NCBI GenBank assembly: GCA_004519485.1
Contig: CP038106.1
Span: 507,501 to 571,500, forward strand
Reading direction: 5' to 3'
DNA length: 64,000 bases
Origin: Nannochloropsis oceanica
Taxonomy: Eukaryota; Sar; Eustigmatophyceae; Eustigmatales; Monodopsidaceae
Position 1 is the stretch's first letter, and each line of letters begins with the position of its first letter. Positions 43,073 to 54,831 of the stretch are shown here, in pieces. Both the position numbers and the translations under genes were made by a program. The notes below the pieces were generated by a model, which ran no database searches, was not told where the DNA came from, and worked only from the letters and a program-made list of their open reading frames with translations.

Positions 43073-44236
43073 ATGTCCTTGAAGGGCATTGGGGGCAGGG
43101 GCGGAAACTTCTATGAAGGTCGGGATGGCACCGTCGCCGACGATGAGGAAATTAATCCCCTAATGGTGGAGATGCGCCAAGCCAAGGGTCGGCTTGAAGG
43201 CAGCTCATCTTCGTCCTCGACCACTCCATCGTCATCCTCCTCATCTCGTTCCTCCTCTTCTGGGTCAGTCGCCACGTCCTACGCCGCGACAACCGTGACG
43301 AGCCTAGGCGACCCGGCCTCGACCGCCATCATGTCATGCTTCGCCTACACCTTTTGCTCCATCACAATGGTCCTGGCCAACAAGGCCCTCGCCTCGCAAT
43401 ACAAAGCTGACATTGATTTTCTCGTTATTGCCTTTCAAAGCGTTTGTGCCGTCGCCCTCGTGGTGGGCTGCGATGCGGTCGGAGTCATTCAACCGGGCAG
43501 CACCAAATTCGATCGCGCCGTGGCTGTTCAATGGCTCCCTGTCAACATCTTCTTCGTCAGCATGCTTTCCACGGGCTTTCTCAGTCTCAAACACCTCAAT
43601 GTGCCCATGGTCACCGTCTTTAAGAACCTGACCAACGTGGGCATCATGTGGGGGGAGTGGTATTTCTACGGGGCACACGTCTCCCTCGGTGCCATCTTAT
43701 CTTGTGCCATCATGATCTTAGGCGCCCTCCTCGCCGCTGCCAACGACATCACGTTCTCCGGCATAGGTTATATTTGGATGGTCTCCAATTGCTGTTGCAC
43801 TGCCGGGTACGTTTTGTACATGAAGCATGCCACTAAAACGGTGCGTCTGCCCAAATTTGGTATGGTCTTCTACAACAACCTCTTGTCATTGCCGATCCTG
43901 TTGGTAGGAGCGGCGGTCCGAGGGGAATTTAGGATTTTTATTGGGACAGAAGACTTACACACGATGTCATATTTGAGCTTGTCGATATACGCAGGATTGG
44001 TAGGCTTTTTCCTGAACTTGGCGACGTTATGGTGTGTGAGTAATAATTCAGCCACGACCTATGCAGTGGTGGGAGCACTGAACAAAATACCCTTGGCGGT
44101 GTTGGGATGGCTAATGTTTAAAACACCCATAACGCACAAAGCGTTGGTGTTTTTGTCCATGAGCATGTGTGGGGGCTTTTTGTATACCTACACTAAATTG
44201 AAGGAGGTGGATCTGCGACCAACTTTGCCGAGATGA
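43073..44236 (+). CDS. Golgi GDP-mannose transporter (VRG4/GONST type)
   Basis: 387 residues, single exon. An acidic, Ser-rich cytosolic N-terminus (1-80) is followed by about ten membrane helices. Both GDP-mannose signature motifs are present: FKNLTN at 183-188 and GALNKIP at 334-340. In yeast Vrg4 the equivalent FKNxT and GALNK motifs bind GDP-mannose. The protein exchanges cytosolic GDP-sugar for lumenal GMP in the Golgi. GDP-fucose transport is possible in related proteins, so substrate range is inferred. It shares a promoter interval with a fucosyltransferase-like gene. Confidence 0.92.
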   Translation: MSLKGIGGRGGNFYEGRDGTVADDEEINPLMVEMRQAKGRLEGSSSSSSTTPSSSSSSRSSSSGSVATSYAATTVTSLGDPASTAIMSCFAYTFCSITMVLANKALASQYKADIDFLVIAFQSVCAVALVVGCDAVGVIQPGSTKFDRAVAVQWLPVNIFFVSMLSTGFLSLKHLNVPMVTVFKNLTNVGIMWGEWYFYGAHVSLGAILSCAIMILGALLAAANDITFSGIGYIWMVSNCCCTAGYVLYMKHATKTVRLPKFGMVFYNNLLSLPILLVGAAVRGEFRIFIGTEDLHTMSYLSLSIYAGLVGFFLNLATLWCVSNNSATTYAVVGALNKIPLAVLGWLMFKTPITHKALVFLSMSMCGGFLYTYTKLKEVDLRPTLPR

Positions 44237-45429
44237 GGGGTAGGGAGGAAGGGCAGGGAAAATGTGGACATATTATCAGTTGGATTTAAAATAGAATGGT
44301 AAATAAAGAGCAGAAATGTACGACAGCTGTTTGAAAGGTAGGTAGGCACTGTGTCGAGTTTTGAACGAATGCGCGACAGTCTCTTTCCTGGTTCACTTTC
44401 AGCAGCTGTAGTAGAAGCAGCAGCAGTAATAAAATCTGTGGATTAGCGCTAATAGGAATAAAAACATCAAACGAAAGATTTTCCCTGTTGGGTGAAAAGA
44501 GAGTCTTTTGCTGTCGCTGCCTCTGCAGAATTTCATGATTGCAGAAGTCGGAAATAAGAAGATGATCAGCGGATACGCGAAGGAACAAGTAAAAAGAGAA
44601 AGAGGAAGACGAAAGAAAATTGAGATGGCTGGTGATGATGACATGAGGATTGAGATATGTAAAGCCTTTTCAAGCTGCTTTTGATTTTCGTCGTCCTTTT
44701 CCTTTTTATTGTGCTTGGCGTCTTGGCTCTCATTCTCTTATCTAAGGCCTTTCGCTTCGTACCATCGTTACCCACTCCTCCACACCCGGCCTTTCTTCCA
44801 TCTCACCCCTTCATGCTGTTCCTATTGCTGCTGCTACTGCTGCTGCAGTTGCTTTTTTATTTTGGCTTGATAATGGCGCCAAAACACACATGACACCACC
44901 CTTTTGTTATATTCCATCTCACCGGGCAAAATAAGACCAAGCAAGATCATGCATGGCACACGCGCGCGCGCGCATGCATGATCGCACATATATGACCTAT
45001 ACGTGCGAAATAAATGACGCACACACGTACACATGAAATTACACGCATATCTAGGACAAAGAGAGAGAGACACAGACTCGCAAAGACTCACACAGACGTT
45101 GTCGTCGTCGTTATCACGGTACAACATTCACACCACGCACAAACATATATGCCACACCGAAATTCTCGAACAAACGAGAGAGAAGGTGGAGGAAAAATGA
45201 AACAAAACAATGTCTCACGTGATCACCTCTCTCAAAGAACGGGGGCAACCTTCTGTCTTTTGCTTTGCCCGCGGGGGAGATGGGAAAAGGAAGATGTGAC
45301 TATCTGTCTTTTGCTGTTCTCCCTTCGACTGAGGGAGGGAGAGAAGAAAATGGAGGAGGAAGAGGAATAAAGAGGGGATTAATTCGCATAGTTGTTCAAC
45401 TGATTTTGAATACTCGTGCTTTACTTGCC
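44237..45429. other. Convergent intergenic region (1.19 kb)
   Basis: No supported gene. Holds CTG-rich tracts (about 44400-44430 and 44825-44850), an inverted repeat around an alternating CG tract (44945-44983), and GA-rich DNA at about 45060-45380. Confidence 0.4.
44945..44983. repeat. Inverted repeat flanking alternating purine-pyrimidine tract
   Basis: The 11-bp arms GATCATGCATG (44945-44955) and CATGCATGATC (44973-44983) are exact reverse complements. The 17-bp spacer is an alternating CA/CG tract (Z-DNA prone). Confidence 0.8.
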
Positions 45430-47100
45430 TCACGCCCGCTTCTTGGTCTTTTCCACAGCTAAGGAGTAGAGAAGCACACCAGCAATAGCAACCGCAGAAC
45501 CAATATACCCCTGCATGGTCACCGGATTCTTAAACACCAGAATTGACGCGCCTATAATCACGACACGCTTGATCGTGTTCCCGACCGCGTGCGTCACAGG
45601 GTGCACGCTATCTAAGGCCAAGAACGCCACTTCATTGTACAAGTAAAAGTATAACCCACTCGAGATGATATAATTGATCAACTGCTTCTGGCTTGTCACT
45701 GCCAAGGCCGCCTGCCACGCCCCCCTCACCTTACTCCCCTCCACCAACACCGCCGCAGGCGCCATAATCAACGTCGCCAGGATCGTGAGGACGGCATATA
45801 GATTCGCCGCATCCATGTTCTGGCCCTGTGGCTCCTTCATGGTCTTCTTGGCAAAAATCCCTCGTCCAGCCGAGGCTGTATTTGCAAGCATCGCAGAGTT
45901 GAACGCCAGCCAACTGAATTTCCTCTCAGTTAAAGAGGCAATCGCCACCCCACCCATCACAGGGATCAAAGACGCATACACGACAGGTGCGAAGAATTGC
46001 TTGAGAAACAAGGCGGAAAACAAGGAGGTGAACGCGGGCTCAGCAGCTTTAATTATATGGGTGAAGGAGACGGCGCCGGCCCCAAGAGAAATGACCGCAC
46101 TGATGTGGGCCATGGCGTGCATTAAGGCGACGGGCAAGAGGTTCTTCACATTCTGTACCGTCAGCTTAGGGGCTTTGCGGATGCCGAGTGCCCACAAGGG
46201 AAAGACATACAGCAGGCCGAGGGAAAGCTGAATGAGGCCAACGGTCCAGGGGAGGGGAAGCACATTCAGGGCCTTCTTGTTGTAGATGTTGTAGCCAATA
46301 TTGAACAAATACCATAAGAAAAAAAAAGAGCCAACTTTAAGCGTGGAGGTGGCGGGCTTGGCTGCTGTGGAGGCACCGCCACGAGTAGAAATCAGAAAGC
46401 GGGGAGAAACGATGGGGGTAGGCTGCAGATTGTAGATGACGGCGGCCTCGACCGGGGCAGCGGTCGGGAGGCTAGCAGCGTTCCGGGGGCAGAGTGCTAA
46501 AGCACGTGAGGTGGTGGAGGAAGCGGAGGGGGGTTCGGCGAAGCAAGTGCGGGCTGTGTTGATAGAAAGGGTAGGAAGGGAAGGAGAGAGGATAAGAGAG
46601 TTGCGATATCAATAGAAAGCGCTGGGAGGGCTAGGCCAGAAGGAGAGTGTACGCCAGAGCAGTGAAAGAGACACGAGTGAGTGTGACTGTACCAGGTGTG
46701 AAATGAAAGACGAACGAACTCGACGATGAAATTTAACATGGAAGTATTGGGATGATGGACTTTCGCCTCCAAAGGGTGCATGGGCAACACTGCGGGGTTG
46801 TTTGGATAAAAATTGACCGAGACGTCGCACAAGGCAAAGGATCGGAGGGAAGGCAAGCAGAAGCATTGCAGTGGCAGAGGTGGTTTGACAACTACCGCAT
46901 TAGAAGAGGGACGTATAGCAAAATGTATCGAGGGGATGCCAACAACTCCGCAGCATTACGGTTGCCAAATAAAGAGCATAGGGAGGGTCAATGAATTCCT
47001 CACCTTTGATGCCAGCGCCAGGTGTCTTGAGAAGGCGAGGGTGGGTGTGGGCGAAGCCCGTGACGCCCAAAGAGACGAGGCCGAGTACTAGTAGTCTCAT
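45430..47100 (-). CDS. Plastid triose-phosphate/phosphate-type translocator
   Basis: Two minus-strand exons, 47004-47100 and 45430-46553, with a 450-bp phase-1 intron (GTGAGG..ACAG). The product is 406 residues. Exon 1 is almost exactly the presequence: a signal peptide (MRLLVLGLVSLGVTG) ending in GFAHTHP, the aromatic-plus-one site for secondary-plastid import. Exon 2 begins with a Ser/Thr/Ala-rich transit-like region (about 33-110), then the TPT fold with KVGSFFFLWYLFNIGYNIYNK. The C-terminal substrate region reads HPVTHAVGNTIKRVVIIGAS, as in plant TPT and PPT. It exchanges phosphate for triose-phosphate or phosphoenolpyruvate across a plastid envelope membrane. Which sugar phosphate is not decided. 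Confidence 0.93.
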
Positions 47101-48028
47101 CGTGTGTGTGTGGTGATGGTGGTGGTGGTGGTGGGAAAGAGGGGGGAAAAGATGACAGCCGCAAGCGTTCTCTTAGGTGGCGGGGGGTGGCCGGACCTCC
47201 AAGTTGCTGTTTGGCCGGGTACGTCAACCTGTGGGTGGTGTGGGCGGAGGGGAACGCAGGGGTTTGGAGTGAGTGCGTGCGTGAGGAGAGGGCGGGGTTT
47301 CAAGCCAGGAGTCAAATCCATAGACACGTGCAATTACCAGTTCTGATGATGGGGTGGGAGCAGAGCACTTGGGCCTACAGTCAGCGTTCGCTTCCCTTCC
47401 TCGCCTCCCAACCTACGGAGCATCTCAGGCGAATAAAACAAAGATACGAGATCGGCTCGCGTTTTTCGTAACAACTTACGGCTCGGTGGCCCGGAGGAGA
47501 AGCATGACAGAAGGAGCGCCGATTTGAACGGCCGCAACTAAGGGGGATGAAAGAAAAGGGTCAAAATGCGGAAGTTTGTAAAGTGTATGCGAGCACTTGT
47601 ATCCGAAGATGGCCTGCACGTGCTTTTTTTTCCCTCCCTGTGAGCAAAGGCTGTATGTTGTTCTATTTCTATCACTTTTAAGAGGAGGGATGAGGGCAAG
47701 CTTCTCTCTGATGTGTGATGGTGCTGCTCCTCCCACAACCACCTACCTACATGCCATTGAGCAGCCACCCCAAGCCTCCCATCGACCCTCAAGCTTTTGT
47801 TGCTGTGATGCCGCGGGTTGCAGTGATTGTTATAGAGCGGGGGAAGGTGCCTCGCGGGAGGAGAGAGGAAGAGAGGACACGCATCATGCGTAGAAGCTTT
47901 CACAACCCACTCACTCGCGTTGCACTCATCCACCATCCCACGTGCAAATTTATCGAAATGCACCACAGCGAGGGACTTCTTTGCGGCCAGGACACGTCGT
48001 AAGCAAGCGGCAAATATTTCGGGAAAAC
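47101..48028. promoter_or_regulatory. Divergent promoter interval, TPT / Ran (928 bp)
   Basis: Contains a GTG/GGT-rich tract just upstream of the TPT start (about 47101-47145). A long minus-strand frame (47538-48212) crosses the Ran first exon and intron; I do not support it as a gene. Confidence 0.35.
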
Positions 48029-49783
<1,755 letters not shown>

Positions 49784-51122
49784 AGCAGCAGTGTTAGGAC
49801 CAGAAGCAGCAGCAACGGCACGAGCAACAGGCTGAACTTAAGGAGGTGTGGCAGCAGCACCACCACCAGCTGCAGAGGCAGCAGTAGTAGCAGCAGCAGC
49901 AACCTCAAGGGAGATGATAGGTGGATGTGCTCTTTCTTGTGTGTTTGTGCCTTGTGGTGGATGGGGACTCCGTGTAGATGAAGGAGGTGGGAGGAGGAAG
50001 GGGGAAGGAAGAATGACAGGCAGTGCCGTTGTCATTGGTGGGGAGAAAGAGGGAGCTCAACACCCAGGGTGGAGAAGAATAGGGCCAGAGAGATGAGTAA
50101 TAAAGGCAGACGCAGATGCTGACGCGCGACAAGACAAAATGGGAACGACCCTCCAGGGCACTAGAAAGAAAGAAACAAAACGACACGACACGAAATCATC
50201 ACGAAATACCATCCTACATCCCTCTAGAACTGTCGCATGCAATCTGCGTCCTCGAGGACTTGCGTACGAGGGGGAGCCTTCCAACAATAAAATGTTGCAT
50301 ATTCACCCCTTATTTCCTTGTCCCAGTTTTTCTAGCGACTTTGACAGATTTTTCGATCAGGCAAAGTCCCCGGACGGCCCACAAAGGGCCAGGAGGAGAG
50401 GGGGAAGGAGGATAAAAGAGGAGGTCAGCGGGAAGGCTACACATGGAATGTCCACATATCTTGCCGCGGTTGACCAAACCTCAGATCATGGGGACAAGCT
50501 TCCCCACGGACCATACTCCTGCACACCCGTAGGATGTTACGTGCCTCATTGTTGTCCCGGGACACGAACTGTTCACAGGTGTCACATCAACAAAGTCCTC
50601 GGATGGCCCGCCCATGACCTCCTCCTCTGCCTCGTCCTCCTCCTCCTCCGCCTCCTCCTCCTCCTCCGCCTCCTCCTCCTCCTCCGCCTCCTCCGCGTAG
50701 GTCCCAGGTCGCGGCAGTGTAGTATGTTATAAATCCATGTTTTTCCACCATGACGATCGACTCGGTGGCTGCAACACAACGGGCGCGGGTCACGAGACTC
50801 AATCATGTGCCACACAGTATTGCAACCACTCTCCGAGAGTCTGTGGGTACCCCTCGCTTCGCCGTCTCGCTTCAAGAAACAGCCCCAGCGAGGCATATGA
50901 TAACTTCTACTGATTGAAGACGACCGGTGCTGCATCATACCATAACGGCCATACACACCCAGGGAGATGTAGCTGGCCTCTCTTCGAGTGTTTTTGAATG
51001 CATTGGAAGGAGCATGGAGCTATGCAATGCATTTCAGCCTGTTTCGTCATCATCTTGCAGGAGCTTACCATCAAGTCACCACCCACCTCCACCAACGACA
51101 TTCGCCTTTACAGGACATAACC
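49784..51122. other. Intergenic region (1.34 kb)
   Basis: Ran 3' flank and the promoter of the carrier fusion. Holds CAG-rich DNA just after Ran (49784-49900) and a (CCTCCTCCG)-type repeat at about 50625-50698. The open frames across it are repeat-driven. A pyrimidine tract ending TTGCAG at about 51060 could be a 5' leader splice acceptor. Confidence 0.35.
50625..50698. repeat. CCT/CCG tandem repeat, period about 18 bp
   Basis: Repeats of (CCT)5CCG, three to four copies. On the minus strand this produces an artificial poly-Arg frame. Confidence 0.85.
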
Positions 51123-54100
51123 ATGGCCCGCGATAAGAGAAGAAGGCCAGGCTATGACTGCTACAATGGCCACGCTCCTCAAATTGACGCCTCCCTGCCT
51201 GTAGCTCCTCCCCTGTCGTCTTATTGTTTACCCAAACGAAGAAGCTTGCTGTTACTCCTCCTGATCGTCGTGGGTATAGTAGGGCGGCAGGTGACAGCGA
51301 GCACACCGGCAGCCGCGTTCTTGTTGGGTCCCAGGCAGCATGCTTGGGCATCAAAAAGACATACCTTGTCGTGGAGGACGTATTTGCCGGGGCCTGTGAC
51401 AGTCAGAATAACGTCGTCGCGCCGAGTGCATGCCCATAGGAGCAGTAACGAGGAGGAGGACGAGACCACGGCGCTTGCTCGCAGACTTTTTGATCAAAGC
51501 GAGCCACCATCACCACCGATGACCTCCGTCTTATCAAGCAAGAAGCAAATGACAACGATGCGGGGCAAGGGCAGGGTAGCATCAGCGACACGCAGGGATC
51601 AACTTGTCACAGGAGGGCTGCTCGCTGGCACCCTTGCAGCAACCCTCCTCAATCTGCCCCCCAAAAACAGCGTAGCTCAAGCTGCCATGTCCACACCCCT
51701 ATACGTCGACAAGGAAGTCTGGGCTCCGCTCGAAAATTATATGCAGAACGACGGTCGGGATCGACAGACGACGTACTCTCCCAAATTTACTGCTTACCTC
51801 GCTCGGCTCCTGATTAATTACGATTACGCAAGCATGAGCTGGTGGCAACGCAAAACCTTCCTCGCCCCTCGCGAGTCCTCCCAGCGAATCAGCCGTTTGC
51901 TGTCAACCAAGGGCTTTGAGGGCACCTTTAAAGAATTGGATGTGGACGAAGATAATTTCATTTCTCAAGATGAACTACGCGCTGCATTGAGCGATCCTGA
52001 AGAGCTCGTCAAACGCGAACGAGAACTCCTTGCCCAGCTCCAAGCCTCCGTCAACTTTGGCCTCGCTCGATACCAAGGCAAGGAAGGGGTGGATCGCCTT
52101 TGTCGTATCTTGCGGTCAGAATTTGGAATAAATCGATTGGGAAAACGACAGCTGGCTAACTTATTTGCTCTGATGGATAACCTGCAACCAGTCGAGGTCA
52201 TCAAACAGCTTATCGCCGAGGCTGAAAATGCGTCCATCGTCGGCTTCAATGTCACCTACCCCGGCTTCGGCTACGACGCTGAGAAACCCCCCACTGTCAC
52301 TGTCAGTGCCTCCCCTGGTGCCAATGCCACTGTGAAAGCACGAGTCAAGCTTTCTCCTACTGGTCGCATCCTCAAGGTCGTCCTCGACTCGCCCATGACT
52401 GGCTTTTCCTCCCCTCCCAAATTGGAAGTATCTCCACCCATAGCCGAAGGAGGAGTACGTGCTGTGTGCATCCCGAAAATGAATGGCGACACTCTCGAGC
52501 GCGTGGTTCTTTCTAATCCCGGCGAAGGCTACAGCGAGATGGACCGTGTCTCTATCATCGTCAATGTGGAAGGCCAACCCCTCCCGTGGGTCTTACGGCA
52601 GGCACGGCCGTTGCTCGAAATGAAGGTTGCGGAGGTGACGCTCTTGGACAAGGTGAAGGGAGGCGGGGAGGGGTATGCGCATGATCTGCCCATAAAGGTA
52701 GAGATAAGCAAGCCGCCTTTCCCTGTCTCGGCGGTGGCTACGGCTAAGGCGACGGCCATTCTGAGTGAGCCAAATGAACTTATCCTTCGTAGTTGGCTGC
52801 CACCGACCAATATCACCATTCCAGTCACGGGACTGTTGCCGAATAATCTGGTGCCTAAATATGATCCATGTTTGGAGAGATTTATTATCTCGCCGGTAGA
52901 GGAGCTGGACCCGAATTACTGTATTTATTTCGAGGATGAGTTCAAAATAGTTCCTTCCCAGAAGTTCAGTAAGTATTTCTCGTTTCTGGACGGGCCCAAG
53001 GCAAGAGATCCAGTAGAAAGGGAGAGAGAGTTGGACGCGACTGTTTTTTGGAGATTTGCGTTGTGTGGGGCGCTGTGTTGCAGCACGGCGCATGCGGTTT
53101 TGGTGCCTTTAGATGTGGTTAAAACTAAGATGCAGGCAAGTCCGAGTAAATATCCCTCGTTCCTGAGTGCCACAAGACGGATTGTCGATGAAGGGGGGCT
53201 ATCTGCTCTACTGTTGGGGGCCGGGCCGACGGTGCTTGGTTATCTAGTTTATGGCGCGGTGTCGTTTGGGTTGACTGAGTATTTTAAGCGGATATTTTTG
53301 GATTTGGCTGGACCGGAATATGCAACATTTTACCCCTTCGCTATCTTGTTGCTGGCGAGCATGTCGGCGGCATTTTTTGGGGCGGTGGCTGTGACGCCAT
53401 TTGAGGCCTTGCGGATTCGTTCTGTGACCTCGTCGGAAAATGGGGGGGGCGAGGATGAGGCGGCGGAAGAAGCAGCGGGAAGGTTAGAGAGTGATCAGAG
53501 CATGACTAGCTTGGAAGATTCGACGAGAGTAAGGGAGGAGTTAGAGCCAGATGCCCCTCCACCTCCACCGACGGCTATGGAGGTGGTGGCATCTGAGGCT
53601 GAGGAGGAAGCGCCGCCGCAAAATTTGGAAGGGTTGGTTTCCGTGCTGGCCGGCGCGGCTATCAATGGGGTGGGCAACATTTTCGAGAACCTTGAGAATA
53701 AGGATGATGACAAGAAGAGCTGTGAGAGTAGTAGCTCTGGAAGCAGCAACTCCGGTAGCAGCAGCAGCACCGACAGTAGCAGCAGCAGTGCTAGTAAAGG
53801 TAGCATAAGTAGTGGTAGTGGATCTGCAGCGACGGCGGTCCTGGAGCCGCCAATGGGGATGGTGGCCACCGTGGAACAGATGCTAAAAGAGGGTACTTTA
53901 GGGGAGTTGTATGCAGGGCTGGGACCGGCGGTGGTGGGGGAGATCCCCTTTATGATGACTAAATTTGCCGTATTTGATGCTGTTTCGAAGGCGATTTATG
54001 CGATTTACCCTTCTGCTTCTGAATCGGTGGCTTTATCTTTGACTGTTTCATTGTTGAGCGGAATGACGGCCGGTGTTGCTGCTGCAGCGATCTCTCAACC

Positions 54101-54362
54101 CCTGGACACATTAACCACCAAAGTCACGCAGTACAGTCAAATGAAGAGGGGAGGAGGCATAGTCGCCGCGATCAAAGACATCTATGGCAAAGGAGGCGTG
54201 AAAGGATTTTTCAAAGGCACCTTTCCACGGGCTGTCAAGTCTGCTGCGAATATTGCGCTGCAATTTTTCTTGTATGATTTCTCCAAGCGTGCGTTGCATG
54301 TCTCGGCGGATGATATAAAGGTGTTTTTTGATGTTATTTCGGGGTTAGAAACTGGAAAATAA
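51123..54362 (+). CDS. EF-hand/mitochondrial-carrier-family fusion with plastid-type targeting
   Basis: 1079 residues from the ATG at 51123 (AACCATGG context). N-terminal order: a basic tail, a signal segment at about 41-55 (LLLLLLIVVGIVG), then TPAAAF at 61-66, which fits a secondary-plastid cleavage site. A second signal follows at about 157-188: twin Arg (TRRDQL), a hydrophobic core, and AQAA, like a thylakoid Tat signal. An EF-hand loop is at 273-284 (DVDEDNFISQDE). A domain of about 250 residues of unknown type follows. The carrier domain begins near 640, with the three signatures PLDVVKTKMQ (662), PFEALRIR (759) and PLDTLTTK (993). STAHAVLVPLDVVK and IPFMMTKFAVFD resemble the phosphate carrier (SLC25A3). 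A Ser/Glu-rich insert of about 130 residues splits repeat 2. The transported ion and final membrane are inferred. Confidence 0.85.
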   Translation: MARDKRRRPGYDCYNGHAPQIDASLPVAPPLSSYCLPKRRSLLLLLLIVVGIVGRQVTASTPAAAFLLGPRQHAWASKRHTLSWRTYLPGPVTVRITSSRRVHAHRSSNEEEDETTALARRLFDQSEPPSPPMTSVLSSKKQMTTMRGKGRVASATRRDQLVTGGLLAGTLAATLLNLPPKNSVAQAAMSTPLYVDKEVWAPLENYMQNDGRDRQTTYSPKFTAYLARLLINYDYASMSWWQRKTFLAPRESSQRISRLLSTKGFEGTFKELDVDEDNFISQDELRAALSDPEELVKRERELLAQLQASVNFGLARYQGKEGVDRLCRILRSEFGINRLGKRQLANLFALMDNLQPVEVIKQLIAEAENASIVGFNVTYPGFGYDAEKPPTVTVSASPGANATVKARVKLSPTGRILKVVLDSPMTGFSSPPKLEVSPPIAEGGVRAVCIPKMNGDTLERVVLSNPGEGYSEMDRVSIIVNVEGQPLPWVLRQARPLLEMKVAEVTLLDKVKGGGEGYAHDLPIKVEISKPPFPVSAVATAKATAILSEPNELILRSWLPPTNITIPVTGLLPNNLVPKYDPCLERFIISPVEELDPNYCIYFEDEFKIVPSQKFSKYFSFLDGPKARDPVERERELDATVFWRFALCGALCCSTAHAVLVPLDVVKTKMQASPSKYPSFLSATRRIVDEGGLSALLLGAGPTVLGYLVYGAVSFGLTEYFKRIFLDLAGPEYATFYPFAILLLASMSAAFFGAVAVTPFEALRIRSVTSSENGGGEDEAAEEAAGRLESDQSMTSLEDSTRVREELEPDAPPPPPTAMEVVASEAEEEAPPQNLEGLVSVLAGAAINGVGNIFENLENKDDDKKSCESSSSGSSNSGSSSSTDSSSSSASKGSISSGSGSAATAVLEPPMGMVATVEQMLKEGTLGELYAGLGPAVVGEIPFMMTKFAVFDAVSKAIYAIYPSASESVALSLTVSLLSGMTAGVAAAAISQPLDTLTTKVTQYSQMKRGGGIVAAIKDIYGKGGVKGFFKGTFPRAVKSAANIALQFFLYDFSKRALHVSADDIKVFFDVISGLETGK

Positions 54363-54831
54363 TAAAGGAGTGGAGGATTAAATCTTGCTGCCGGCTTTTG
54401 GTCGGTAATTTTTTGTATTGTGAGCTGCTTTGGCTCGTAGATGCAGGGTTGTCGGAGCTTCAATTGCCTTCTCCCTGCTTTTGTTCGTGTCGGAGAACAA
54501 TAACATCAGTTATAGAACTAACACAACTGTGTACAAATGATCTTGCAAGTGCAATGCGAGAATGGTAATTACAAAGAAAAGGGAAAAACGAAGTTGAGAT
54601 ACAAAAAGCATCCATTCTGATTCATTGATTCGAACGGTGGGCTCATTCTTTCATTCCTTTTGTATCCTACACTTGTAGTTAAGCTCACATCGTGACGATT
54701 TCTAACGCCTTTTCGAGGGCCGCTCCTATGATAGGAGGAGGAGTTATGATAGCTGCGGTCTCCGGAGAAAGCGACTTGCCTGCTTAGCTGGACAAGTACA
54801 ATGGACGTTTGGGGGTGGCGGCAGTACTCCT
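54363..54831. other. Convergent intergenic region (469 bp)
   Basis: 3' flanks of the carrier fusion and the unrecognised minus-strand gene. Nothing else is seen. Confidence 0.4.

Noticed and set aside
46497-46866. Minus-strand frames upstream of the TPT exon 2
   Set aside because: They lie in the TPT intron and in other frames of its exon; the spliced model explains the region.
50582-50956. Minus-strand frame with a long poly-Arg tail
   Set aside because: The poly-Arg comes from a CCT/CCG tandem repeat, and the remainder has no coding character.
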